Shown: positions 1-8,454 of the stretch, one piece after another
Numbering within the stretch: the stretch's first letter is position 1
Layout of the letters: each line of letters opens with the position of its first letter
Assembly: GCF_022788715.1 (NCBI RefSeq)
Contig: NZ_CP085167.1
Coordinates: 2,865,001-2,929,000 of the forward strand
From: Sulfitobacter sp. DSM 110093
GTDB taxonomy: Bacteria; Pseudomonadota; Alphaproteobacteria; Rhodobacterales; Rhodobacteraceae
Reading direction: 5' to 3'
DNA: 64,000 bases
Notes under the pieces: model-generated
Seen by the model: only the letters and a program-made list of their open reading frames with translations
Database searches by the model: none
What the model was told of the DNA's origin: nothing
Made by a program: the position numbers and the translations under genes

Positions 1-492
1 GTTGATCCCCTCGGCCTCAGCCATTTTGGAGCCCATGTAGTGGAAGGACGACCCCGCCTGCGTCATGCCAAAGCTTTTGCCATCCAGCATGCCGGGTTCG
101 GTGATGCCGGCCTGATAGGCCGCGTCGGAGACGAGGAACTTCTGCCCGTCGATGCCCTGCTCTTCTTGCAGCGCGCCACCGATGACCTTGACCGCGCCCT
201 TTTGCGCCAAGGACACCAGACCGCCGGAAATCGCCGTTACCGCATAATCCACATCGCCGCTGGCAATCGCCACGGCCATCGGCTGCGCGGCCTCGAAAAA
301 GCGCAGTTCAACGTCCAGCCCGGCGTCTTTGAAATAGTCCCGCTCAAAGCCGACAAAGCTGCCCGCGTGGCTGGTGAAACGCAGCGCGCCCACGGTGATC
401 TTGCGGTTCTGCGCCAATGCCGGTGCCGCCAGCCCGACGGCGGTTGCAGCGCCCAAGGTTGCGATGGCCTGACGGCGGTTGAACAGGGTCAT
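1..492 (-). CDS. ABC transporter substrate-binding protein, NMT1/SsuA-like (3' end missing)
   Basis: This is the N-terminal 164 residues of a periplasmic binding protein cut by the left edge. It starts at ATG 492 with a signal-like sequence (MTLFNRRQAIATLGAATAV, then APALAQ) containing an RR pair, so export may be by Tat. The mature part (KITVGALRFTSHAGSFVGFE, FFEAAQPMAVAIASGDVDYAV) has the layout of NMT1/THI5-like binding proteins for sulfonates, nitrate or pyrimidine-like ligands. The ligand cannot be told from this fragment. It diverges from the reductive dehalogenase gene across 122 bp, so the two may share control. No permease or ATPase gene is visible; they would lie to the left. Confidence 0.8.
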   Translation of the reverse strand, partial: MTLFNRRQAIATLGAATAVGLAAPALAQNRKITVGALRFTSHAGSFVGFERDYFKDAGLDVELRFFEAAQPMAVAIASGDVDYAVTAISGGLVSLAQKGAVKVIGGALQEEQGIDGQKFLVSDAAYQAGITEPGMLDGKSFGMTQAGSSFHYMGSKMAEAEGIN

Positions 493-614
493 GATCTCAC
501 TCCTCCAATTTTGCCGCAGCATGGTCGGCGGCTGCGCCGAAAGTCAAGCGAGAGCGCCCTCAGCGACCACAACCAGGACTGGCATCTCATTTCAAAGCAT
601 GGCATCGATTTGCC

Positions 615-3600
615 ATGAAGCTCTTTTCATCCAAGACCCGCCCCATGCACCTCGGCCCCTTCCCGTTGGAGCGGCTGCGCCGGTCGCATGCCCCCCATGA
701 CCAACTGCCGGACGCGCCCATGCCGTTGCTGCGTTTTGAGCGGCCCGAGACGCCCCAAAGCATATGCAACGCCATGGCGCCCTTCCAAGCGATGATGGAC
801 GTGCTGCGCGACGGGCCGATCAACACCGCAGGCGCGGTGATCCCCGACAGCCCGGTGGAGCGCGCCAATCACCTCAAATCATTCGGCTATTACAACGACG
901 CCTCGATGATGGGCGTCTGCGCTCTGCCACAAGAGGCGCGTCTCGCTACTCCGCGCCGAAGCGAGGGCACCGCGCAATTGGCGGAAGGACTGCGCAGCCG
1001 CCAGACCAAAACGCTCGCCGCCGGGGTCGATGTCATCATGGCGAACCTGCGCGACGCGGTGGACGCGCCCGAAACCTCGATCGATACTCACGGCCACGCG
1101 CTGGTGGTCCTCACCGCCTATCCCCGCGATCCGCGCGAGGATGAATTGGGCAGCGATTGGATCATGGACGCCCAAGCCGAACGCGCCTGCCTACGCGGCA
1201 CCGAAAACGCCACCGTGCTGGCCGAATACATCCGCCAATTGGGTTTCGCCGCCAAGGTGCATTCCGCCACCACCGCTGATGTGAACCTCGCCCAACTGGC
1301 CGTGGCGGCGGGGTTGGCGGTTTGGGAAGACAGCACACTGCAAGCCCCGTGGGTGGGCGCGCGTTTCGGGTTGGCGGTTGTTACCACCGACATGGACCTC
1401 GCGCCCGATATGCCGCTCGCCCCGCTGGCCGATCAGCCGTGGTCTGTGCTCAAAGGCCCGCACTGGCAGCTGGGCACCCATGGCGGGGTCAGCGCGCGCG
1501 ATGTTGATCCTTATGCGCGGCGCGACTATGCCGCCGGGCCGCATCCGTTTGAGACGCTGAAACGGGTGGACGAGCCGACCACCTATATCGACGCGCCCAA
1601 TGTCCCGCGCGTGCCGAAACGCGGCGATCTTTTCGCACGCGGACAGTTTGGCGACATGGGGCCAAAGGTGCAGAACGCCATGAAAGGTGGGCACCATGTG
1701 GTCAAATCCGCTCCTTCTGCCGCGCAGCGCCGTCTGCTGGGAGCGTTGATCCTGCTGCAAGATGGCCCGGTGAACGATGCCGCCCCTGCGATGACAGACA
1801 CCGCCCGCAATGCCGCCAACCTCAAGGCAGCGAGCTATTTCCTCGGCGCCGATGCGGCGGGCCTCTCGGCCTGCCCGGACTGGACGTGGTACAGCCATGA
1901 CGCCACCGGCACTCCGATCACCCCGCCGCATGATCAAGCCCTGAGCCTCATCATCGACCAAGGCTTTGACACGATGGAGGGGTCCTCGGGCGACGACTGG
2001 ATCGCCGTGTCGCAATCCATGCGCGCCTATCTGCGGTTTTCGATGTTGGGCGGCGTGATGGCGCAGCACCTGCGCAACTTGGGCCACTCGGCCAAAGCGC
2101 ATACGGTGATGGATGGCGACGTGCTGCAACCGCCGCTGCTGTTGCTCGCGGGCTTGGGCGAAGTCTCTCGCATCGGCGAAGTGATCCTGAACCCCTTCCT
2201 CGGCCCGCGCCTGAAATCCGGCGTGGTGACCACCACCCTGCCCGTTGCCCATGACAAGCCCATCGACTTTGGCCTGCAAAAGTTCTGCGAAGCCTGCAAC
2301 AAATGCGCCCGTGAATGCCCCTCGGGCGCAATCACCGCCGGGCCAAAAAAGATGTTCAACGGCTATGAAATCTGGAAATCCGACAGCCAGAAATGCGCCA
2401 CCTACAGGATCACCAACCAAGGTGGTGCGATGTGCGGACGCTGCATGAAGACCTGCCCGTGGAACCTCGAAGGGCTCTTCGCCGAGGCCCCCTTCCGCTG
2501 GGCCGCGTCGAACATTCCCGCCGCAGCACCGCTGCTGGCCAAGCTGGATGACAAGGTCGGCAAGGGCCGTCTGAACCCGGTCAAAAAGTGGTGGTGGGAC
2601 ATCGAGCGCAAGCCCTCAGGCCAGTTCGACACGCCTGCCCAGCCGGTGAACGCCCGTGACCTGCAACCCGATCTCGACCTCAAATTCGAGGATCAAACCC
2701 TTGCCGTCTATCCCGCCCCGCTGGCCCCGCACCCTTGGCCCTACCCCGATCCGATGAACCGCGAGGCCGGGATTGCCGCCCATGCCGCGCTGCTGAGCGC
2801 GGATGAACACCGCCGCAAAACCGCAGCGGGCGAGACCGATCACTTGCATCTTTACAAAGTTGGCAGCGACACCCCCGTGCTTGATCTGCGCATCACGCAA
2901 GTCACCCACCTGAACGCGACCACCGCCCTTTACGACATCGCCCACCCCGAAGGCCACGACCTGCCTGCATGGACCGCCGGCGCGCATCTCGATCTGGTTG
3001 TCGCGCCGGAATTCCTGCGCCCCTATTCCCTGCTGGGCGACCCGACCGACCGCAAACGCTATCGCATCGCGGTGCTGCGCGAAGACGCGGGCCGAGGCGG
3101 ATCAGCCCTGCTGCACCGGGTCTTTACCAAGGGGCGACGGATCTTTGTCGGCAAGCCAATGAACCACTTTGAACTGATCGAAGATGCGCCGCATAGCCTG
3201 CTCATGGGCGGCGGTATCGGCATCACGCCGATGATCGCTTTTGCCCATCGCCTGCACGCCCTTGGGCGACCCTTTGACCTGCATTACTCCGCCTCCGACC
3301 GAGAAGCGGCGGCCTTTGCCGAGGAACTCGCGCAGGCCCCTTGGGCCGACCGCGTTCACCTGCATATCTCATCCGAGAGCACCCGCGCCGACCTGCCTGC
3401 CATCATGGATCACGCCGTACCGGGCGCCCATGTCTACACCTGCGGCGCGGACGCCTACATGCAATCGGTCATGGCCGCAGCCGAAGCCGCAGGCATCCCC
3501 GAAGACGCACGGCATCTAGAATATTTCTCTACCCCCGAAGTGCCGGACTATGTGAACCACGCCTTCACGCTGAAACTCAGCTCTGGCCGTGAAATCGCCG

Positions 3601-3821
3601 TCTCAGCCGAACAAACCGCCGCCGATGCACTGATCGCGGCGGGGGTGCCGGTGGATCTGAAATGCAGCGACGGCATCTGCGGCGTCTGTAAATGCGGGCT
3701 GCGCAGCGGCGCGGTCGAACACCGCGACTTCGTGCTCTCCGCCAAGCAGCGCGAAGGCGCGATCATCCTCTGCCAATCCCGCGCGGCAGAGGCAGGCGGC
3801 GTGCTGGAGGTCGATCTCTAG
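615..3821 (+). CDS. rdhA: Self-sufficient (catabolic) reductive dehalogenase with fused flavin/[2Fe-2S] reductase
   Basis: A predicted cytoplasmic corrinoid enzyme that removes halogen from aromatic substrates, of the aerobic NpRdhA/BhbA type, with no Tat signal. Order seen: a degenerate B12-module copy (about residues 55-262); a second copy (about 373-545) with SYFLGAD and GPRLKSGVVTT; two [4Fe-4S] sites (C558, C561, C564, C568 and C594, C607, C610, C614); an FNR-like domain with RPYS (802-805) and GGGIGITPM (865-873); and a plant-type [2Fe-2S] domain with C1017, C1022, C1025 and C1053. Its 1068 residues fit the fused BhbA class rather than respiratory RdhA (about 500). Y408 and R532 are candidate active-site residues, not aligned. 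No clear Shine-Dalgarno precedes ATG 615; ATG 645 is the alternative. No rdhB anchor follows, as expected for this class. Substrate unknown; QueG-like epoxyqueuosine reductases are shorter and lack the C-terminal reductase. Confidence 0.88.
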   Translation: MKLFSSKTRPMHLGPFPLERLRRSHAPHDQLPDAPMPLLRFERPETPQSICNAMAPFQAMMDVLRDGPINTAGAVIPDSPVERANHLKSFGYYNDASMMGVCALPQEARLATPRRSEGTAQLAEGLRSRQTKTLAAGVDVIMANLRDAVDAPETSIDTHGHALVVLTAYPRDPREDELGSDWIMDAQAERACLRGTENATVLAEYIRQLGFAAKVHSATTADVNLAQLAVAAGLAVWEDSTLQAPWVGARFGLAVVTTDMDLAPDMPLAPLADQPWSVLKGPHWQLGTHGGVSARDVDPYARRDYAAGPHPFETLKRVDEPTTYIDAPNVPRVPKRGDLFARGQFGDMGPKVQNAMKGGHHVVKSAPSAAQRRLLGALILLQDGPVNDAAPAMTDTARNAANLKAASYFLGADAAGLSACPDWTWYSHDATGTPITPPHDQALSLIIDQGFDTMEGSSGDDWIAVSQSMRAYLRFSMLGGVMAQHLRNLGHSAKAHTVMDGDVLQPPLLLLAGLGEVSRIGEVILNPFLGPRLKSGVVTTTLPVAHDKPIDFGLQKFCEACNKCARECPSGAITAGPKKMFNGYEIWKSDSQKCATYRITNQGGAMCGRCMKTCPWNLEGLFAEAPFRWAASNIPAAAPLLAKLDDKVGKGRLNPVKKWWWDIERKPSGQFDTPAQPVNARDLQPDLDLKFEDQTLAVYPAPLAPHPWPYPDPMNREAGIAAHAALLSADEHRRKTAAGETDHLHLYKVGSDTPVLDLRITQVTHLNATTALYDIAHPEGHDLPAWTAGAHLDLVVAPEFLRPYSLLGDPTDRKRYRIAVLREDAGRGGSALLHRVFTKGRRIFVGKPMNHFELIEDAPHSLLMGGGIGITPMIAFAHRLHALGRPFDLHYSASDREAAAFAEELAQAPWADRVHLHISSESTRADLPAIMDHAVPGAHVYTCGADAYMQSVMAAAEAAGIPEDARHLEYFSTPEVPDYVNHAFTLKLSSGREIAVSAEQTAADALIAAGVPVDLKCSDGICGVCKCGLRSGAVEHRDFVLSAKQREGAIILCQSRAAEAGGVLEVDL

Positions 3822-3885
3822 CCCCTTTCGCAAAAAGCGCGCAGCCGCTATGAGGGGCCAACCTGAGCAACAAAGGGCTGCCCCC

Positions 3886-4575
3886 ATGAGTTTCGACCGT
3901 TCAATCAAGATCGCCCCCTCCATCCTCGCCGCCGATTTCGCCAACTTCGGGGCCGAATGCGAAGCCATTGAGGCCCAAGGCGCGGACTGGGTGCATGTGG
4001 ATGTGATGGACGGGCATTTCGTGCCCAACATTACCTTTGGCCCGGCGATGTGCGCGGCGATCCGGCCCCATATCAAGGGCGTCATGGACGTGCATCTGAT
4101 GATCTCGCCAGTTGATCCTTATATTGATGCGTTCGCCCAAGCCGGGGCCGATGTGATCACCGCCCATGTTGAGGCTGGCCCGCATATCCACCGCACCTTG
4201 CAGGCGATCCGTGGCGCAGGCGCGAAAGCAGGTGTGGCGCTGAACCCCGGCACCCCTGCAAGCGCCGTGGCCGATATCCTCGATATGACCGATCTGATCT
4301 GCGTGATGACCGTGAACCCCGGCTTCGGCGGGCAAAAATTCATCGACATGACTGCCAAGATCAAATCCCTGCGCGAAATGATCGGCGATCGCCCCATCCA
4401 TATTGAGATTGACGGCGGCGTTGACCCAAAGACCGCACCGCTGGTGGCGCAAGCCGGGGCCGATGTGCTTGTCGCAGGATCGGCGGCGTTCAAGGGGGGG
4501 GCTGTCACTAACCCCGCGCCCTACGGCGAAAACATCCGTGCGATCCGTGCCGCTGCCGAAGGCACCTACGTCTGA
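3886..4575 (+). CDS. rpe: Ribulose-phosphate 3-epimerase
   Basis: Interconverts ribulose-5-phosphate and xylulose-5-phosphate in the pentose phosphate pathway and Calvin cycle. The 229-residue TIM barrel shows the family motifs IAPSILAADF at the N-terminus, HVDVMDGHFVPN with metal-binding His/Asp, VMTVNPGFGGQ, and the phosphate-binding EIDGGV and VAGSAAF segments. The start at ATG 3886 (MSFDRSIKIAPS) follows AAAGGG about 9 bases upstream; an in-frame ATG at 3850 would add 12 residues not typical of the family. It is 64 bp downstream of rdhA on the same strand but looks like an unrelated housekeeping gene. Confidence 0.96.
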   Translation: MSFDRSIKIAPSILAADFANFGAECEAIEAQGADWVHVDVMDGHFVPNITFGPAMCAAIRPHIKGVMDVHLMISPVDPYIDAFAQAGADVITAHVEAGPHIHRTLQAIRGAGAKAGVALNPGTPASAVADILDMTDLICVMTVNPGFGGQKFIDMTAKIKSLREMIGDRPIHIEIDGGVDPKTAPLVAQAGADVLVAGSAAFKGGAVTNPAPYGENIRAIRAAAEGTYV

Positions 4576-4583
4576 TCGTATTT

Positions 4584-4609
4584 CAGGGCGCGGCGGTAAC
4601 CGCGCCCTG
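4584..4609. terminator. Bidirectional hairpin between rpe and the acyl-CoA ligase
   Basis: A perfect 10-bp stem (CAGGGCGCGG and its complement) with a 6-base loop lies in the 39-bp gap between two convergent genes. Position and stem strength suggest it ends transcription from both sides. There is no long T-run on either side. Confidence 0.7.
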
Positions 4610-4614
4610 GCGCA

Positions 4615-6114
4615 TCACGCCAATTGGTCGGCAAAGGCCGTCAGCAGGCGGTGCTTTAGGATCTTGCCCGTGGGCGCGGCGGGCAGTTCACTGGCGATGA
4701 TAATTTGCGACGGGCGTTTATAGCCTGTCAGCCGTTCTTTGACGAAGCCGCGCAACTCTTCCACTGTCACATCATCGCCCGGTGCCACCTGCACAAAGGC
4801 CAGCACTTCCTCATCCCCTTCGTGGCGTCGTCCGACGACCGCTGATTGCACCACACGCGGATGATCGTTCAGCGCGGCCTCAACCTCGGGTGGATAGACG
4901 TTAAAGCCGCCGTGGATGATCAATTCCTTACTGCGGCCAAGGATATGCAGCCGCCCGTTTTCCTCAACCTTGCCCAGATCGCCTGTGTGCAGCCAACCAT
5001 CGGCGTCAATGGCTTTGTCGGTCTCGGTTGGGTTGCGGTAATAGCCCTTCATCACATGCGGGCCGCGCACCAACACTTCGCCTTCGCCCGCGCCATTGCC
5101 GCCGGGGGCTTGGTCGTCGATCTTGCATTCGGTGCCCGGCGTGACAGGGCCGACCGAGGTATCGGGCGAGCCAAGTTCGTTGGTGGTGGCGGATGCGCCC
5201 GAGCATGTCTCGGTCATGCCAAAGCCGTTTTGCAGGGGCAGTTCATAGAAAGCCTCGGCCTTACGCTTCCATGCAGGATCCAGCGGTGCGCCGCCAGAAG
5301 AGACATAGCGCAGCGTTGGGCTGGCAAGTTTCGCCATGCCGCCCTCGCGGGAGTATTGCATCACCAGCGCGTGCATCTGCGGCACCGCCGGAAGGATAGT
5401 GACATCTTCGTGGGTCGCAGCATGAAGCTTTGCCGCCGAGAAACGGGAGTCCTGCCGCACTTTTGCGCCCGCACTCACCGCGGCCATCAACACCGAGACA
5501 AGGCCGAAGACATGGGTCATCGGCAGCACGCCGTAAACCACATCGCCCGGCACCATCTGCCGCAGATCTGCTGACGCCCGCGCGCCGAAGCGCAGGTTGG
5601 AATGGGTCAACATCACGCCCTTGGGATCGCCTGTGGTGCCAGTGGTATAAAGCAGCACTGCCACATCATGCAGATCGGCGTCGGGGGTGCTGGGCAGTGG
5701 CGTGGCCAGATGCAGGCTGCCAAATGCGCCGGAAAGTTCGCGCGCATTCAGCCGCGCCGCGTGGGCCGCCGCTTCGGGGGACACATCGCAAGTCAGCAGC
5801 ACCGCCGCCGGGGTCGCGTGGTCAATGATACGGGTGACTTCGGCCTCAGTTTGGCGGGCGTTCACCGGGATCGCCACGGCGTCCAACTCCCACGCGGCAT
5901 AAAGGCCGGCCACGGCGGAAACGCAGTTCTCTACCATCAAAAGCACGCGGTCGCCCGCCTGCACACCCGCGCTGCGCAACTCAGCGGCCAAGGCCACGCG
6001 CGCACGGTCCAAATCGGCGTAGCTCCACGCGGCGCCGCTGGCGTCACTCAGCGCGGGTGCCTCTGGTCGGGTCGCCAATTGCTCAGCTAGAAAATCCTGT
6101 ACCCTGGCATTCAT
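4615..6114 (-). CDS. Class I adenylate-forming acyl-CoA synthetase (AMP-dependent ligase)
   Basis: Activates a carboxylic acid to its CoA thioester through an acyl-AMP intermediate. The 499 residues contain the P-loop-like YTTGTTGDPKGV (156-167), GFGMTET (297-303), the hinge-side TGD (377-379) and the C-terminal PTGKILK with catalytic Lys484. ATG 6114 follows a strong AGGAGGAG. It is the last gene of the minus-strand TRAP/IclR/beta-oxidation block, where it probably activates the imported acid, the role PimA plays in pim operons. Substrate chain length cannot be read from sequence; medium-chain, dicarboxylic or aromatic acids are all possible. Confidence 0.88.
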   Translation of the reverse strand: MNARVQDFLAEQLATRPEAPALSDASGAAWSYADLDRARVALAAELRSAGVQAGDRVLLMVENCVSAVAGLYAAWELDAVAIPVNARQTEAEVTRIIDHATPAAVLLTCDVSPEAAAHAARLNARELSGAFGSLHLATPLPSTPDADLHDVAVLLYTTGTTGDPKGVMLTHSNLRFGARASADLRQMVPGDVVYGVLPMTHVFGLVSVLMAAVSAGAKVRQDSRFSAAKLHAATHEDVTILPAVPQMHALVMQYSREGGMAKLASPTLRYVSSGGAPLDPAWKRKAEAFYELPLQNGFGMTETCSGASATTNELGSPDTSVGPVTPGTECKIDDQAPGGNGAGEGEVLVRGPHVMKGYYRNPTETDKAIDADGWLHTGDLGKVEENGRLHILGRSKELIIHGGFNVYPPEVEAALNDHPRVVQSAVVGRRHEGDEEVLAFVQVAPGDDVTVEELRGFVKERLTGYKRPSQIIIASELPAAPTGKILKHRLLTAFADQLA

Positions 6115-6162
6115 GGGTGTCTCCTCCTGCCTATTTGCGACCCCCTCCTCCGAGTGCCGCCG

Positions 6163-6179
6163 CCCGGTTTAAAACCGGG
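6163..6179 (-). terminator. Short hairpin over the stop codon of the PaaG-like gene
   Basis: CCCGGTTT and AAACCGGG form an 8-bp dyad with one central base (about 7 bp when folded). It spans the TAA stop at 6169-6171, just before the ligase start at 6114. It could weaken read-through or protect the upstream mRNA end; the stem is short and chance is possible. Confidence 0.3.
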
Positions 6180-6936
6180 GCTTACGTTTATCCAAAAAGG
6201 CCGCGATCCCTTCGGCGGCCTCATCCCCGCCCGCGGCATGCGCCATGGCGTTGCGCTCGGCGTCAAGCTGATCGGCCTCGTCGGTCTCATAGGCTTGCGC
6301 AACCAACTGACGGATCACAGCTTGTGCCGCACGCGGGCCAGCGGCCAGCGTATCGGCCAGCATCAGCGCTTCGTCCAAGGCTTTACCGTTGGGGCAGATG
6401 CGGTTCACCGCGCCCAGTTCCGCAAAACGCATCGCCATGACAGGGCGGCCCAAAAGGCACATCTCCATCGCCAGAGGCCGCGGCAGGAGCCGGGAAAGCG
6501 ACGCGGTAAGCCCCGCGTCAGGCACCAGACCAGCCTTCACATAGGCGGCAGTAAACTGCGCCTCTTCGCAGGCTACGATCATGTCGCAGGCCAACGCCAG
6601 AGACAGCCCCGCCCCGGCAGCGCCACCTTCGATGGCGGCGATGACGGGCACCGGGCAGGCGCGCATGGATCGCACCAGATCATGCAGACCGTCCACCCGC
6701 TCGCGGCGTTCATCCTCGCTCAGCTTGCGGCGTTCGATCAGCACGTTAAGGTCGCCCCCCGCACAGAAAAAGCGCCCCTCAGAAGTGAGGATCACCGCGC
6801 GGATGCGCGGGTCTTCAGCCATGCGCATCGCTTCTGCAATCGCCTCATAAAGCTCAGGCGTCAGTGCACCGCGCTTCTCGGCATTGCCGTTCCAGACGAT
6901 CAACCGATCACCGCGATCTTCGATCCGTGCGCTCAT
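6169..6936 (-). CDS. Crotonase-family protein, PaaG-like enoyl-CoA isomerase
   Basis: A 255-residue enoyl-CoA hydratase/isomerase-family protein with the oxyanion-hole segments FCAGGDL (57-63) and GGAAGAGLSLALACD (104-118). By eye alignment both catalytic glutamates of true hydratases are replaced (Ser112 and Tyr132), while Asp140 in GLVPDAG matches the catalytic Asp of PaaG-type isomerases. It is therefore more likely a double-bond isomerase than a hydratase, a job needed for unsaturated or ring-derived acyl-CoAs. Its start overlaps the thioesterase stop (ATGA, 6933-6936), so the two are probably translationally coupled. Confidence 0.8.
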   Translation of the reverse strand: MSARIEDRGDRLIVWNGNAEKRGALTPELYEAIAEAMRMAEDPRIRAVILTSEGRFFCAGGDLNVLIERRKLSEDERRERVDGLHDLVRSMRACPVPVIAAIEGGAAGAGLSLALACDMIVACEEAQFTAAYVKAGLVPDAGLTASLSRLLPRPLAMEMCLLGRPVMAMRFAELGAVNRICPNGKALDEALMLADTLAAGPRAAQAVIRQLVAQAYETDEADQLDAERNAMAHAAGGDEAAEGIAAFLDKRKPRF

Positions 6937-7340
6937 GTTTTTGCCCTTTTGAAAACGCCCGTCGCGCGCGACAGCAGCTTGCCTTCGGCATCATGCAACT
7001 GCGCCTCGGCATAGAGGATTTTATACCCCCCACCTGTCACGCGCCCCGTGGCAACAACTTGCCCCTCGCGCACCGCCAAAATGTAATCGGTGGTCAGCGA
7101 CAGGGTCAGCATCGGCACGAAAGGCCCACTCATCGCGCAGTGCCGCGCGCAGGCAAAACCCGTGGCCACATCCAAGAGCAGCGTATGCAACCCACCATGC
7201 AGCACGCCAGAGACGTTCAGGTGCTGTGGGCCGATATCGAGCGTGACGCGGGTGCTGCCATCGGGGTTCGACAGATCGGGTTGAAACCCGATAAGCTGCT
7301 GAACCCCGCTGGTCGGTGCCTCATGCGGCGGAAAGTGCAA
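6933..7340 (-). CDS. PaaI-type hotdog thioesterase
   Basis: A small hotdog-fold acyl-CoA thioesterase that would hydrolyse stalled CoA esters. The core motif HLNVSGVLHGGLHTLLLD has the HGG and acidic residue of the PaaI family. The open frame extends to 7421, but TTG 7340 has a GGAG seven bases upstream and overlaps the preceding gene by only 20 bp, so I chose it; this gives 135 residues, a usual length. The 27-residue extension from 7421 would lie entirely within the acyl-CoA dehydrogenase gene. It sits between beta-oxidation genes in the same operon. Confidence 0.82.
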   Translation of the reverse strand: MHFPPHEAPTSGVQQLIGFQPDLSNPDGSTRVTLDIGPQHLNVSGVLHGGLHTLLLDVATGFACARHCAMSGPFVPMLTLSLTTDYILAVREGQVVATGRVTGGGYKILYAEAQLHDAEGKLLSRATGVFKRAKT

Positions 7341-8454
7341 TGAACCGCTCCAGATGATGATCAATGTCGCCAAAGCGGTGGTCCGCCATGGTGATACGTT
7401 TGGCGATATGCGCAAGCTCATATTCTTGGGTCATGGCGATGCCGCCGTGCATCTGGATCGTGTCTTCGGCCACCAGACGGCCCACGCGGCCCATCAGGTT
7501 CTTGGCAGCCGAAACGTGACGCTCGCGGCTGGCGCGGTCGTCGGCCAGATGGCCTGCGGCGTTGATCACGGCAGAGCGCGCCTGTTCAAGGTCAATCAGC
7601 AGGTCCGACATACGGTGCGCCAAGGCTTGGAAGCTGCCAATAGGGCGGCCAAACTGCTTGCGCGTGCCGAGGTATTCGCGGGTCAATTCACAAGCGGTTT
7701 CCATCGCGCCCAATGTCTCTGAACAAAGCGCGGTGGTCGCCACGGCCACACGGGCCTCAATCGCGTCAAACGCCTTGCCCGCCTCGCCCAGACGGGCGCT
7801 TTCGGGCAGGGTGACATCATCCAACGTGACTTCGGCGGCGCGGCCACCGGCCAGCAGGGCATAGCCCGTGACGGTGAGCCCTTTGGTATCCGCTGGCACA
7901 AGGAACAGCGAGATGCCCGCCTGATCACCAGCCTCACCGCTTTCGCGGGCAGACACGACGAGCATGTCGGCAGCCTCGGCATTGGCGACGACGGCTTTGC
8001 GGCCATTCAACACGATGTCACTGCCGTTTTGCGACGCGGTGGTGGTGACGCGCTCAAGATCATAGCGGCTGGTCGGCTCGCCATGCGCAAAGGCCAGTTG
8101 CAACGCGCCACCGATCAGTGCCTCGATATGCTCCTGCTGCGCTTCAGTGCCCAGATCGGCAATCAGCCCACCAGCGAGCACGGCGCTGTCGAGCAAGGGC
8201 TCAACCACACCCGCGCGGCCCAGTTCTTCGAACACAACTGCGATGTCGAAACCCGCGCCGCCAAAGCCGCCTTGGTCTTCGGTGAACAGCGCGCCGATGA
8301 CGCCCAATTCGGCCAAGCCGTTCCAGATATCAGCAGAGAAACCAGCTTCGCTTTCCAGAATGCCATTGCGCGTGGCGGTGTCGTATTTATCCCGCAGGAA
8401 ACGGCGCAGGCTGTCTTGCAGCATCTGGCGTTCTTCGGTCAGGTCGAAATTCAT
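7321..8454 (-). CDS. Acyl-CoA dehydrogenase, small-subunit type (PimD-like)
   Basis: An FAD-dependent acyl-CoA dehydrogenase of 377 residues that introduces the alpha-beta double bond. It has the N-terminal helical domain (MNFDLTEERQMLQDSL), GGFGGAGFDIAVVFEELGRAG, and the C-terminal RKQFGRPIGSFQALAHRMSD and IQMHGGIAMTQEYEL segments. The Y-E-G-T type catalytic Glu motif near the C-terminus is not seen. It overlaps the neighbouring acyl-CoA dehydrogenase by ATGA at 8451-8454. Such adjacent pairs of unequal length usually form heteromers, as PimC/PimD are thought to do. Confidence 0.88.
   Translation of the reverse strand: MNFDLTEERQMLQDSLRRFLRDKYDTATRNGILESEAGFSADIWNGLAELGVIGALFTEDQGGFGGAGFDIAVVFEELGRAGVVEPLLDSAVLAGGLIADLGTEAQQEHIEALIGGALQLAFAHGEPTSRYDLERVTTTASQNGSDIVLNGRKAVVANAEAADMLVVSARESGEAGDQAGISLFLVPADTKGLTVTGYALLAGGRAAEVTLDDVTLPESARLGEAGKAFDAIEARVAVATTALCSETLGAMETACELTREYLGTRKQFGRPIGSFQALAHRMSDLLIDLEQARSAVINAAGHLADDRASRERHVSAAKNLMGRVGRLVAEDTIQMHGGIAMTQEYELAHIAKRITMADHRFGDIDHHLERFIALSAA

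Noticed and set aside
40..618. 192-residue plus-strand frame at the left edge
   Set aside because: Shadow of the partial ABC binding protein on the minus strand, which has a signal peptide and family sequence.
1191..2420. 409-residue frame opposite rdhA
   Set aside because: Antisense shadow; no family features.
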